64,000 nt of DNA, from positions 144,688-208,687 of the forward strand of contig JARBJD010000115.1 in the NCBI GenBank assembly GCA_033064195.1, written 5' to 3'. Made by a program: the position numbers and the translations under genes. The notes below the pieces were generated by a model that saw nothing but the letters and a program-made list of their open reading frames with translations, ran no database searches and was not told the origin of the DNA. Shown here piece by piece: positions 33,555 to 44,257 of the stretch (positions are counted from its first letter, which is position 1; every line of letters begins with the position of its first letter). This DNA is from Blattamonas nauphoetae (lineage: Eukaryota; Preaxostyla; Oxymonadida).

Positions 33555-36500
33555 ATGTGCGTCCTCCTCATTATTTTGTCGGCAACAGGCGCATTGCCTC
33601 TCTCTGCGACAGTTCGACTCGCCAATTTTATTCAACCGTTCACTCAAAAGGGCAATTATCGTGCGCCTGATGATGTCATCCAGCTGCCTAAAGGCAAAAT
33701 AACATGCTTGAATTTTGAACTGATGTCGTCTCAGCTGTTGTTGAATGGACAGAACGACACAACAATCATTCGCGAACCACCACGTTCCGATGAACCTATA
33801 TCTCCGATGCACCAGCAATTCAATCGACATAAAATTCAATCTCGCATGTTTGCCGTCAGAAACGCTACATTATCCCTCTCCCAAGTGAGAATGGAACTCG
33901 ATGAAAAAACGACGAACTCAGAAGTGCTGTTTGCCTCTATCTGTTCATCCATTGTTCACGCATCGCATATTGAGTTCATTCGAAGTGGTTGGGGACCATT
34001 GATGACACTTGAAAGGATGGAGGAGTACTCCAACGTGGACACGTCAGTCACCATCACCAAATGTGCGATCCACTCGAAATCAGGCAGAATGGGAGCGACT
34101 CTGTCCGATAGTCGGGGATCGGAGGGACTTGAACGGATTTTCCTGTCGATCTTGTCCTGCTATGTGGGAGATCAACAGATCGTTGGACAAGATGGAATTG
34201 GAGTGGGGGAAGGACCGGACAACAAGCGATTTTTGGAGCATTCAGGAATCACGACGTCATTCATCGGAATTTCGTTTTGGAACGTTTCGTCGCTTCCTGG
34301 TTCTGTCACTTCCGCCTCCTCTTCGTTTCGTCAACAAATGATTGGGAGCTCGGTTTGGGGGAGCAATAACCATCTGAGCGGATCGACAGTGCGGGATATG
34401 AACAGCGGAGGGAGCGTACTGTGCTCAAACACGACATTCAAGTGGTGCAGCACAACATCAGAAGAACGACCGTCCTCCTCTCCACTTCGTCTTTCCTCAC
34501 TCTCCTCAAACACCATCTTCGATCACGACACTTGCGATGGTAAACTGGGGGACACTCGGCTGAACATCACGACAGACACCACAATCACAAACTGCATCTT
34601 CCAGCATATGTACTACATCACAGCAGAGATGGACGATGGCGGGTCAGCATTGATTCTCAACACAGATGCAACGTATCTAACCGTTGACAATTGTACATTT
34701 TTCAATTGCTCAGTTTCTCACACAATGTCGAGTGGATCCGTTGCAGGTGGATGCATACTTTTGAGAGGTTCATACTCCAACCGACTCCGATCGACGCTCA
34801 CCGTCACGTCGTGTTCATTCTCCGATTGGTATCCTCGGAACAGCAAATCAAGTCAACAAAGAGGCGGCGGTGTTGGAACGTCTTACACAAGCGCGCCTCT
34901 CTCCATTGTTGAATCCAACTTCACTCTTTCCGGAGGGAAGACACAGTATTCAAACGGAGGGTTCCTCTCCATCCATGGTCTGGAGGATGTTTCCTCGCCC
35001 ATCACAATCTCCAACTGCCGTCTTCAGGGAGACGGAAATGTGTCTGACAATTGCCTCAGCTTTCGAAATTGTAAGTTTGGGTCAGACGGATTGACCATCT
35101 CCGACACACAAATTGTCAACACGAACTCATTCTCCGAAATAAGTGCTGTCACAGGTGTCCAACCATTTGTGGTGACTCGATCGACTTTTGTCATTGGGAC
35201 TTTGCTGGTCAAATCCAAAGTCGTCACTTCCCACGACCCTCTCCTCTTCGTCGACTGCACTCTGGACGTATTCAGAATTGAGTCAACTGACACACCCACC
35301 AACTTGTATTTTGTCGGAACAACATTTCGAACAAATGCAAATTCGTCTTCGACTGGAGTTCTAAAGGTCGCTGGTCCATGTTTTGTGATCTTTCAAGGCT
35401 GTCGGTTCGAAGGTGTTGAAGCATATAGTCATGGATTGATATTTTGTTACAAGTCCGTCTCTCTCACTCTGGACACATGTACCGTGAAAGAATGCAAAAC
35501 CACAGGGTCATGTCCCTCACTGTTCGATCTCGAAAACACAGTATTCAGAGCTCATTCATGCACTTTCTCCAACCTCACTGGAGTGTCCTCGACGATGTTT
35601 ATATTCAGGATGAATGGATCGATTCTTTTGGAAGGTTGTCGATTTGATCTCGAACCTTCGACAAAGGCTGATTTCAACTTCGTCAAAAGCTTGCCATCTC
35701 TTCTCAACACATCTTCAGTCATCGGCTGCACTTCGAATCGCGCGATCAGAGTGACAACTAACGGAAAGACCTTCACAGAATCACCTCTCTTCAACGTCTG
35801 CCCGATTCCCAATCCGAAATGTGAGATCGAGCTGAAGGTGGATTCAGATGATAATGGAAAACCGATCGAAACGATGGACAAACTTTCACCCGCAATCCAG
35901 CAACTCGGAATGGACAGTTCGACCATCCTCTCGCTCTCCGATGGGTGGTTCACAGAAACACTCCTTGTTCCCGTCACAGCAGATATCGAAATTGTTGGAA
36001 GCGGAACAGAAACCGTGCACCTCACGATTGACGAATCGCCACGTCATCACACAACGAAACTGAAAGCAATGCTGAACGTGAAAGCTGGTGCCGATCTGAC
36101 ACTCCGCTCGATGACACTCCTCCCACCATCCATCTCTTCTCCTCTAGTCGCGATGAACGAAGAAGGAAACCTGAACATGAAGACTGTTGTGGTGAGTGCT
36201 AAACAGGATCGAACGAAGGAGTTGTTTTGCGTGTCGGCAGGAACAGCACACTTCTTCCATTCTCGCTTCTCGTCCATCGCAGGTTCGTCAGCGTTGATTG
36301 TTGTGTCAGGAACTGGATCACTCTTCCTGTCAGACACGCTTTTCTTGACCATCTCTCGCATTCACACAGAATCTATCAGTGATTTGGTGCAAAGTGGGAG
36401 TTGTGTGGAAGGGAAAACGAGTGGATCAATTTCCATCCAATTCTGCAAATTTGGAGGATGCTCATCGACTGGCCGGGCAGGGGCGATTGACATTGTGTCG

Positions 36501-39500
36501 GACGACACAACAAGCAGAGTTGAAATGGAAGGATGCCAATTTGACCAAAACTTGGCCGGATCAGAGTTAGATGAGACAGAAAAGGGAAACGATGTTGTTC
36601 TGAAAGGATTCTCAGACGAACATCTCACTCTCAATTTCACTTCGATTGGATCCTTCCCATCGCTCATACCATTCCTCATCGATGATTCACATCCAATCGT
36701 TCCGCCTCCACTTATTCTCGTCTTTTCACAGAAAGGGCTCAACATCCCTCTCGCTTGGTCCTCTCACTACATCCTCTTGAACACTCACCTACCAGGCCTC
36801 AAACTCCAAATCCTCCTCGGTTCTCGTCTCCACAACAATGTCCACACTGCCATCACAACAAATTTCGTATACACCGAAACGATGACACCATTCTCTCTCA
36901 GGAATTCGTCAATCAGTCTTTCTTTGAGAACTGGATCGCAAATCAACATCACACAACCCGACAGCGAGACCTTTGGTAGTCTTCTCAATGCCTCACTCTC
37001 ACTGAGTTATTTCACACTTTCCTTCTCACAGCTGAAGAACACGGCTTTCACTCTCGATCACGATTCGTCGCTTTCACTGACAACCGTGAACCTCACATTC
37101 ACAACTAAAACACTCACACATCCTTTCATCGATTCGACAGGACGATCAATCGTCTTCTCGTGGGTCAACATCGCGACAGGTCTCACTCTGGAAGGTGTCT
37201 CTTTTGTCCGACATGTTCGATCAACAAATGATGGAACCTTCGCTTGGAAATCCACTGCAGTGACAGTTATTTCTCTCACAACTCAGCCGTTTCTTCACCT
37301 CGAAGGAATGAGCTCTCTTGAAATCACACCAGGAACGACTAAACAGATCAAGAACATATTCTCGCGATGTGATGGAAGTTTTCTGTTCGCAAAAAGATCA
37401 AATGTCACCCTATCAACTTTATCCGTCGCATCATGTACAGCCCAGCGCGGTGGGTTCGCATTCTACCGTTCGTGCAACGTGACATTCAAAGAGTGCGAAT
37501 TCGCAAATTGTTCAGCCCAACATGGTGGAGTCATCTTCCTGGAACTGGACAATGATTATCGACTCACCTCGGATCACACTTCAAGCGCTCACTCTCACTT
37601 CGCAAACTGTAAAGCAACAGCAACAGATGAGAATGGAGTCGCAATCGGGAGAGGAGGAGCGATTTGTGTGAAAGAAACAACAACTGCAAAGAAACCAATC
37701 GATCTCACATCTTGTTCATTTGAGAGGAACACGGCAGCGTTCGGAAACGATGTTTTTGTTGAGAAATCCGTTCTGGGCGACGAAGGACCTGATTGTCTGA
37801 AGGGATGCAGAGGAGAATCACGGAGTGACTGGCCTCACCTCGAAGTGGAAGCAATCACAAAAGAAGACGACAAAGATGAGTGGACACGAATCGCCACTTT
37901 CATCAATTTTCCCACCATAAAAATCGACTCTCGTAGCGGAACCGATGACTTCAAATGTCGATTTTCAAACAGTAAATGCCGAACTCTGACCTACGCATTT
38001 CGATACCTCAACGAAACTTTTCCAAACGGCACTGTCTATCCACATATTGCTTCACTGAGCGGAAATTTCACCTTTGACCCGATGATTCTGGAAAACGTGA
38101 ACATGCTGCTCGGAGGGAGTCCTAATGTCGAACTTAAATCAACAGTGGCAGCAGGGTCGAGCATGTTCACAGTCAAGGGAGAATCTCGTCTCTCACTACA
38201 GTCCTTCGATTTCCTCCATAAAGCCAATCATACCCTCGTTTCAGTCACCTCCAGTGAGGCTTGGCTAGAGCTTCTCTATTGTGATGTTATCTTCCAATCA
38301 GGAACCTATTCTCAAACTCTGATCTCGTCTGTCGGAAATGGGCTCTCTCTTTCTTATTTTCGCTTCAACAATGACTACAAATCACCACAGATCACATTCA
38401 CCGTCCCATTGATCTCATTTCTCCCAACCCCGTCACAAGAGGGAGGACTTGGATCTGCCTCTTTCTCAATCGTATACAGTATCTTCGCAAATCTATCCCT
38501 CACAGGATCACCGATCATCGTCGTCGAGACATCAGGCGACCTCACATTCCAGACAAACACTTTCACACAGATTCAAAGTGGTTCCATTGCAGGAAAGTAT
38601 TTCTCGATGAAAGGCCACACTATCAAACAACAAATAACTGCTGAGGAAGATACTGCCCGCTATTCAAAAGTCGATCTTACCACGCATCTCTGTGAGGACA
38701 CGTCTCTCGTTGATAATCACAAGTGGAGAAGAGGACCCCTTTTGTATTGGCTGTTCTCGCCTTCGAATGAAGTGATTCTGAACAAAACAAACTCGACCTC
38801 GACTGACCATCCGAATTGTGGGTCACCTGAATTCAAGTGCTCGACACTCGATTCAGCATTGGAATCAGCCTCTCTCAATTCTCTCGAAGTGATCACTCTC
38901 TCATCTCCATCCTCGCTCCAAAGAAGGATGACAGTGAATGGCACTCGAACCGTTCGATCTTCGAACTCAACTCAACGAGAAGTCTCTGTCTCGCTTGATT
39001 CATCTGTTAGAATTGATGGAGGAGAACTCTCATTCTTTGACATTGAGTTCGTCTGTGCGAGTTCGTTAGCATTCTGGAATAGCGAGAACACTCGTTCTGC
39101 TTCACTGTTCGTCGTTGAATCAGGATCTCTCTCGCTTGCCTCATGCTCACTCTCGTCGTTCACACATGCGTCGTGTCCGCTGATCTGTCACACTGGTGGG
39201 TCATTCTCTCTGATCTCGAGTGAGTTGAATTCGATCGAGCGAGTTTCTGGGAAAGGATCGATTCTGTCGACGGAGATGAAAAATGGGATGGAATTGACGA
39301 TGGATGGTGTGATCTTGTCGTCGATGGATTGTTCGTCAGAATCGCCAGCTCTTCTCGTCAATTTCTCGTCGATCCAACCTTCATCTCCATTCCCGACCTT
39401 CTCTCTGACCAATCTGAGATTTGAAGAAACTGATGAGCAATCAGCTACGGGTCATTTTGTAGAGATTATTGGTCGGAGCATCTCGAACTTCATTTCTGAG

Positions 39501-42500
39501 GGAGATGCGAGGTTCTCAGGATCATATTCGACAGACTCGAATGAGAACCATCTGTGGAGCGTGGACGAAGAAAGGAGCGTGTCGGCCTCGCTGCTGTTCT
39601 ATTTGTTGGCACAAGAAGGTCCAGTTGGAGTTTCTCGAGGGGGATCTGATGTGGACAGATGTGGATACCTGAATGTGTGGTGCAGCTCAGTTGAGCGAGC
39701 GATTTCCAGAACGACTGATCGTGCTCTGTCAGAACTTGTGATTTTGGGTGATTCTGATCTGTCTGTGGCTGTGACATTGGCAACGAATGTTTCGATGACG
39801 AAGGGAGAAGAAGCAGGAACTGTGCATGTTTCGTCGTGTGGATGTCTGACGACAGCCGCACACCACCCCCTGCTCGTGGAAGCACTGTCGATCATGCTGC
39901 CACCAACTCAAACGGCTGAAGCTGTCGTTGTTGTCCCTCCTTCTGGTTCGGCAACTCTGAACACGATTGTGGTGACATCGCCTGGAGGGAGTGATGCAAC
40001 TCTTGTTCGTGTGACAGGAGGAAGGGCCGAAATGACCGATTGTGTGATCCAGTCAGAGATGAAAGAGAACACCAATTTGGTTGAGATTGTGGGAGAGAAA
40101 GTGAGTGTGGACACACTTCGAGTGGAGAATTGGATTGGATTGAACTCATCGATTGTGTGGATGAAGAAAGGAAGTGTGAATGTGTCTGGAGTGTCGATTG
40201 TTGATGTTTCCTCGATTTCGGGTCATCTTGTTGTGGCGTCGGGAACGTCAGCTCAATTGAAAGACATCCTTCTTTCTCACCTCTCCGTTACTTCGACTCC
40301 CTTCCTCTTCTCCTCCATCGAGTCATGCTCACTTTCGAACGTTTCGATTTCCGATTTCTCTTCGGGAACACTGATTGAAGGGAAAGATGTGAAATCGCTC
40401 GAACTGGAAGCCTGTCATTTCTCCGGATTGACGAAATCGCCCACATTTTCGAACGACAGGAATACTCATACTCGCTCCCTCTTCGTCGTCGAGTCAGGTT
40501 CTCTCTCGCTGACCTCCTGCTCACTCTCATCACTCACACTGGACTCGTCTCCACTGATCTCTCACGTCTCTGGGTCATTCTCTCTGATCTCGTGTGAGTT
40601 GAGATCGATCGAGCGTGTTTCTGGGAAAGGATCGATTCTGTCGACGGAGATGAAAAATGGGATGGAATTGACGATAGATGGCGTGATCTTGTCGTCGATG
40701 GATTGTTCATCAGAATCACCAGCTCTTGTCCTGAATTTCTCGTCAATCCAACCTTCATCTCCATTCCCGACCTTCTCTCTGACCAATCTGAGATTTGAAG
40801 AAACTGATGAGCAATCAGCTACGGGTCATTTTGTAGAGATTATTGGTCGGAGCATCTCGAACTTCATTTCTGAGGGAGATGCGAGGTTCTCAGGATCATA
40901 TTCGACAGACTCGAATGAGAACCATCTGTGGAGCGTGGACGAAGAAAGGAGCGTGTCGGCCTCGCTGCTGTTCTATTTGTTGGCACAAGAAGGTCCAGTT
41001 GGAGTTTCTCGAGGGGGATCTGATGTGGACAGATGTGGATACCTGAATGTGTGGTGCAGCTCAGTTGAGCGAGCGATTTCCAGAACGACTGATCGTGCTC
41101 TGTCAGAACTTGTGATTTTGGGTGATTCTGATCTGTCTGTGGCTGTGACATTGGCAACGAATGTTTCGATGACGAAGGGAGAAGAAGGATCGACAGTGCA
41201 TGTTTCGTCAGTTGGGAGTCTGATGACAGCCGCACACTACTCATTGCTGGTTGAAGAACTGTGGATTGTGCTACCAACAAGTCAAACGGCTGAAGCTGTC
41301 GTTGTTGTCCCTCCTTCTGGTTCGGCAACTCTGAACACGATTGTGGTGACATCGCCTGGAGGGAGTGATGCAACTCTTGTTCGTGTGACAGGAGGAAGGG
41401 CCGAAATGACCGATTGTGTGATCCAGTCAGAGATGAAAGAGAACACCAATTTGGTTGAGATTGTGGGAGAGAAAGTGAGTGTGGACACACTTCGAGTGGA
41501 GAATTGGATTGGATTGAACTCATCGATTGTGTGGATGAAGAAAGGAAGTGTGAATGTGTCTGGAGTGTCGATTGTTGATGTTTCCTCGATTTCGGGTCAT
41601 CTTGTTGTGGCGTCGGGAACGTCAGCTCAATTGAAAAACATCCTCCTCTCTCACATCTCCGTTACTTCGACTCCCTTCCTCTTCTCCTCACTCGACTCAT
41701 GCTCACTTTTCAACGTCTCCGCCAACTGCTCATCATCGAAAGCTCTGATCAACGCTGCGGGTGTGACTATTCTCCAGCTTGAAGGGTGTCACTTCTCTCG
41801 ACCAGCCGCAACAATCTATTCAACAGTGGAGAATGATGATGAGACACAGTTGTGTGAATGGTCGAATTCCTTGATTTCTCTCACCGATTGCTCGTCCTTC
41901 TTCCATTTCACTGAAATGAAGCATCTGACGCAAGGAGCAATCTCATCAGTTGGCAGCGAGTTGACACTGTCTTCGTGCACCTTCCTCGACAACTCTCCAT
42001 CCAACGCTGACTTCCCTTCGCTTCGCCGGAATGTGTTGTGTTCGGATGGGAAAGTTTCGATTGAGGCAGTCGGAGGAGATGGCCACTCGTCGCCCAATCA
42101 TTGGATCTCGACTCACAACTGCTCAGTCGAGAAGGAGGGCCAGCTCCTTGCAGTTCCCTTCATTGTCCCGACTCTCTCGTCGACACAATCAAAACGCAAC
42201 TTCGATCGGAAAGCAAAGAAATATGAGATCGTACTGAAAGGGGAGACATTGATTCCGTGTGGCTTGTCACTCGAAGTGTTTGAACGCGTCGCTCTCTCCA
42301 AAACGGAATTCTCCGAAGGCGAACACATTTTGGTGGAGTTGGATCCAACAGCAGTGACATCGTGGACAGAAGACACAATCGAGCTGTCTCTTCCCCAATC
42401 ATCACTCGATTTCCTGAACACGAAATACGATCTGCACTGCCGTGTGCTGTTCAGCGAGAGTGGAAAGACAGACTCGTTCTCGCTGACAGGATTGAAAGGG

Positions 42501-43541
42501 AACATGTCACAAGGTGGTCGAGTTGTGTCGATTGTTCTTCCGATTGTGTGTTCCGTCGTTTTCCTCCTCTTCCTTCTCATCGTCATGCTTGTTCTGATCT
42601 GTCGACGTCATCAAAAGAAGAACAAAGAAGAAAAGACAAAACAGATGAACGAACTGGACGAATGTCAAATTGAAGTGAAAGAAGACGAAGACATAAATAT
42701 CAACACATCTATCAAGCCAATCTTCAGTTCGTCTGTTCAAACAATCAATCCGAACTCTCTGGTTGGGATGAGTGACGCCATTCTCCCACAACAACCGCTC
42801 TTCTCGTCCATGGCCAACCATTTCATCGAACATGTCGAAGTGTTGAAATGCGAAGGCGATCCAGCTGTGGTTCGTGTCGACGCCAGAAAGACACTTTACT
42901 CAGCACTCCACGTTGAGCATAAAAACGATCTTCCGAAGATGGAGATCCGACGACAGTTGGTTGCTGGCTTGGACAGACTGATCCAACACAATCCGTTCAG
43001 TGATGTCCTCACTCAGCTCTCGTCGCACTGGATTTTGCTTGACTCTTCTGGTGCTGTCTGCCTGAAGTTGGATCAAAACTTGAACCGACCTGATTTGACA
43101 GCAAAACAGATCGAGAATGAGAAGAAGATGAGAGAAGAGGATCGTCGTTGGAGTGCACCTGAACAAATCGACGAAGATACTCCAAAGGAATCATGCCAAG
43201 CAAACAAGAATGAGTTGGAACCACAAGCGGTTCCATTTGATACTCTAAAGGCGTCAGTTTTTAGGCTTGGCCTTGTCTTGTGGGAATTGGAGACTGGTCT
43301 TGTACCGTTTGGGGAGCTGGATGCAGTGAATGCGAGTCGGCAAGTGAAAGGAGGCCAAGTCCCTCTGATCTCGAATTGGGAAGACCCATCGTTGGCATCG
43401 ATTGTTGAAGAGTGTCTCTCTTTCGATCCAGACGAACGCCCACCACTCTCCACACTCAAAACACACTTCTCCACATCCACAACATCTGATCCTCCTCCAA
43501 TCCAACAACAGCCAATCGCATCCATCCCAGTCACTGGTTGA
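33555..43541 (+). CDS. Intact 3,328-residue beta-helix surface protein with TM and pseudokinase tail
   Basis: ATG at 33555 is chosen because it starts a signal peptide (MCVLLIILSATGALPLSA); the ten codons upstream are open but lack an ATG. The ectodomain is built of long beta-helix arrays (TNCIFQHMYYITAEMDDGGS, TSCSFSDWYP, CEFANCSAQHGGVIFLE, CSFERNTAAFGND) separated by recurrent start-of-domain motifs with paired cysteines (GTDDFKCRFSNSKCRTLTYA, PNCGSPEFKCSTLDSALESA, DRCGYLNVWCSSVERAI). Near the C-terminus come LIPCGLSLEVFE, a transmembrane helix (IVLPIVCSVVFLLFLLIVML), an acidic linker and a half-kinase with ILLDSSGAVCLKLD, RWSAPEQIDE, VFRLGLVLWELETGLVPFGE and DPDERPPLSTL. HRD and DFG residues are missing, as in the 18750-22386 tail. 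It is inferred to be a surface receptor or adhesin signalling through a pseudokinase. No insertion interrupts it. Confidence 0.8.
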   Translation: MCVLLIILSATGALPLSATVRLANFIQPFTQKGNYRAPDDVIQLPKGKITCLNFELMSSQLLLNGQNDTTIIREPPRSDEPISPMHQQFNRHKIQSRMFAVRNATLSLSQVRMELDEKTTNSEVLFASICSSIVHASHIEFIRSGWGPLMTLERMEEYSNVDTSVTITKCAIHSKSGRMGATLSDSRGSEGLERIFLSILSCYVGDQQIVGQDGIGVGEGPDNKRFLEHSGITTSFIGISFWNVSSLPGSVTSASSSFRQQMIGSSVWGSNNHLSGSTVRDMNSGGSVLCSNTTFKWCSTTSEERPSSSPLRLSSLSSNTIFDHDTCDGKLGDTRLNITTDTTITNCIFQHMYYITAEMDDGGSALILNTDATYLTVDNCTFFNCSVSHTMSSGSVAGGCILLRGSYSNRLRSTLTVTSCSFSDWYPRNSKSSQQRGGGVGTSYTSAPLSIVESNFTLSGGKTQYSNGGFLSIHGLEDVSSPITISNCRLQGDGNVSDNCLSFRNCKFGSDGLTISDTQIVNTNSFSEISAVTGVQPFVVTRSTFVIGTLLVKSKVVTSHDPLLFVDCTLDVFRIESTDTPTNLYFVGTTFRTNANSSSTGVLKVAGPCFVIFQGCRFEGVEAYSHGLIFCYKSVSLTLDTCTVKECKTTGSCPSLFDLENTVFRAHSCTFSNLTGVSSTMFIFRMNGSILLEGCRFDLEPSTKADFNFVKSLPSLLNTSSVIGCTSNRAIRVTTNGKTFTESPLFNVCPIPNPKCEIELKVDSDDNGKPIETMDKLSPAIQQLGMDSSTILSLSDGWFTETLLVPVTADIEIVGSGTETVHLTIDESPRHHTTKLKAMLNVKAGADLTLRSMTLLPPSISSPLVAMNEEGNLNMKTVVVSAKQDRTKELFCVSAGTAHFFHSRFSSIAGSSALIVVSGTGSLFLSDTLFLTISRIHTESISDLVQSGSCVEGKTSGSISIQFCKFGGCSSTGRAGAIDIVSDDTTSRVEMEGCQFDQNLAGSELDETEKGNDVVLKGFSDEHLTLNFTSIGSFPSLIPFLIDDSHPIVPPPLILVFSQKGLNIPLAWSSHYILLNTHLPGLKLQILLGSRLHNNVHTAITTNFVYTETMTPFSLRNSSISLSLRTGSQINITQPDSETFGSLLNASLSLSYFTLSFSQLKNTAFTLDHDSSLSLTTVNLTFTTKTLTHPFIDSTGRSIVFSWVNIATGLTLEGVSFVRHVRSTNDGTFAWKSTAVTVISLTTQPFLHLEGMSSLEITPGTTKQIKNIFSRCDGSFLFAKRSNVTLSTLSVASCTAQRGGFAFYRSCNVTFKECEFANCSAQHGGVIFLELDNDYRLTSDHTSSAHSHFANCKATATDENGVAIGRGGAICVKETTTAKKPIDLTSCSFERNTAAFGNDVFVEKSVLGDEGPDCLKGCRGESRSDWPHLEVEAITKEDDKDEWTRIATFINFPTIKIDSRSGTDDFKCRFSNSKCRTLTYAFRYLNETFPNGTVYPHIASLSGNFTFDPMILENVNMLLGGSPNVELKSTVAAGSSMFTVKGESRLSLQSFDFLHKANHTLVSVTSSEAWLELLYCDVIFQSGTYSQTLISSVGNGLSLSYFRFNNDYKSPQITFTVPLISFLPTPSQEGGLGSASFSIVYSIFANLSLTGSPIIVVETSGDLTFQTNTFTQIQSGSIAGKYFSMKGHTIKQQITAEEDTARYSKVDLTTHLCEDTSLVDNHKWRRGPLLYWLFSPSNEVILNKTNSTSTDHPNCGSPEFKCSTLDSALESASLNSLEVITLSSPSSLQRRMTVNGTRTVRSSNSTQREVSVSLDSSVRIDGGELSFFDIEFVCASSLAFWNSENTRSASLFVVESGSLSLASCSLSSFTHASCPLICHTGGSFSLISSELNSIERVSGKGSILSTEMKNGMELTMDGVILSSMDCSSESPALLVNFSSIQPSSPFPTFSLTNLRFEETDEQSATGHFVEIIGRSISNFISEGDARFSGSYSTDSNENHLWSVDEERSVSASLLFYLLAQEGPVGVSRGGSDVDRCGYLNVWCSSVERAISRTTDRALSELVILGDSDLSVAVTLATNVSMTKGEEAGTVHVSSCGCLTTAAHHPLLVEALSIMLPPTQTAEAVVVVPPSGSATLNTIVVTSPGGSDATLVRVTGGRAEMTDCVIQSEMKENTNLVEIVGEKVSVDTLRVENWIGLNSSIVWMKKGSVNVSGVSIVDVSSISGHLVVASGTSAQLKDILLSHLSVTSTPFLFSSIESCSLSNVSISDFSSGTLIEGKDVKSLELEACHFSGLTKSPTFSNDRNTHTRSLFVVESGSLSLTSCSLSSLTLDSSPLISHVSGSFSLISCELRSIERVSGKGSILSTEMKNGMELTIDGVILSSMDCSSESPALVLNFSSIQPSSPFPTFSLTNLRFEETDEQSATGHFVEIIGRSISNFISEGDARFSGSYSTDSNENHLWSVDEERSVSASLLFYLLAQEGPVGVSRGGSDVDRCGYLNVWCSSVERAISRTTDRALSELVILGDSDLSVAVTLATNVSMTKGEEGSTVHVSSVGSLMTAAHYSLLVEELWIVLPTSQTAEAVVVVPPSGSATLNTIVVTSPGGSDATLVRVTGGRAEMTDCVIQSEMKENTNLVEIVGEKVSVDTLRVENWIGLNSSIVWMKKGSVNVSGVSIVDVSSISGHLVVASGTSAQLKNILLSHISVTSTPFLFSSLDSCSLFNVSANCSSSKALINAAGVTILQLEGCHFSRPAATIYSTVENDDETQLCEWSNSLISLTDCSSFFHFTEMKHLTQGAISSVGSELTLSSCTFLDNSPSNADFPSLRRNVLCSDGKVSIEAVGGDGHSSPNHWISTHNCSVEKEGQLLAVPFIVPTLSSTQSKRNFDRKAKKYEIVLKGETLIPCGLSLEVFERVALSKTEFSEGEHILVELDPTAVTSWTEDTIELSLPQSSLDFLNTKYDLHCRVLFSESGKTDSFSLTGLKGNMSQGGRVVSIVLPIVCSVVFLLFLLIVMLVLICRRHQKKNKEEKTKQMNELDECQIEVKEDEDININTSIKPIFSSSVQTINPNSLVGMSDAILPQQPLFSSMANHFIEHVEVLKCEGDPAVVRVDARKTLYSALHVEHKNDLPKMEIRRQLVAGLDRLIQHNPFSDVLTQLSSHWILLDSSGAVCLKLDQNLNRPDLTAKQIENEKKMREEDRRWSAPEQIDEDTPKESCQANKNELEPQAVPFDTLKASVFRLGLVLWELETGLVPFGELDAVNASRQVKGGQVPLISNWEDPSLASIVEECLSFDPDERPPLSTLKTHFSTSTTSDPPPIQQQPIASIPVTG
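39090..41830 (+). repeat. Tandem 1,374-bp duplication inside the giant gene
   Basis: Two consecutive 458-residue units (about 39090-40470 and 40471-41830) share long stretches that look identical at the DNA level, e.g. from about 39400 and 40774, offset by exactly 1,374 bp. A short block in the middle (about 39810-39905 versus 41184-41279) is clearly more diverged, as are the outer edges, so the identity is mosaic. This indicates recent unequal crossing-over or gene conversion that keeps the frame. Confidence 0.85.
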
Positions 43542-44257
43542 TTGGTTTTCATCACATTCTCGTCTGTCAATCATTCACTCCTGATCCAATATCGAACCAC
43601 GACTTCATCTCACTCTGCTGGTCACATTTCGACCCACCAGCTCATCACACTGGTCATTCATCCAGTTTATCTCTAATTGTGATCGTCTGGCCACTCAACC
43701 ATGAGTTGATCATCACCATATCCTTCTTTTTTGTTGTCTGGCTTTGCCAGAACCTCACACTTTCCTTCTGCATCCCCTCTTTTCTGTTGGATCGTTGATC
43801 TTCGATATATCTTGTTCTTTCGTTCTTCCGCGCAGACAGGAGAGTGTAACATCTCATCTACATCGCTCATGTCAAATCGATTCTTTCTTCAGACTCTCAC
43901 GTCTCATCTTGTCTTCATTTGAACCACTGACTGATCGTCACCGATCAAGTTTTCGTGACCTTCCGTTCTGATCATCTTTTGCGTCTTTGAGATGACTCGC
44001 AGTTTGTTGACTTGTTAACAACTCTTCAATCTGTCTCCCTTCGTCTCTCTGATCTCGATCAGTCGACTCTTTATTCCATTCACTCATAATTTCTTCCTTC
44101 TTTCTGATGTTATCTCAGGGTCTTCTGTTCAGTATCTCCCCAGTCCTCACGAATCGAGTCATCATTTTGGCATTCTTTATCCATTCCTGCGTCCATCGTC
44201 ATATCATTCTCGCATTCAAAACGAGCATTTCGCAACAGTTTCTTCAAGCAGACCATA
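43542..44257. other. Intergenic region, nothing recognised
   Basis: It comprises the 3' flank of the 33555-43541 gene, T/C-rich, and then DNA up to the breakpoint of a truncated beta-helix copy near 44258. Short frames on both strands show no recognisable motif. Confidence 0.5.
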
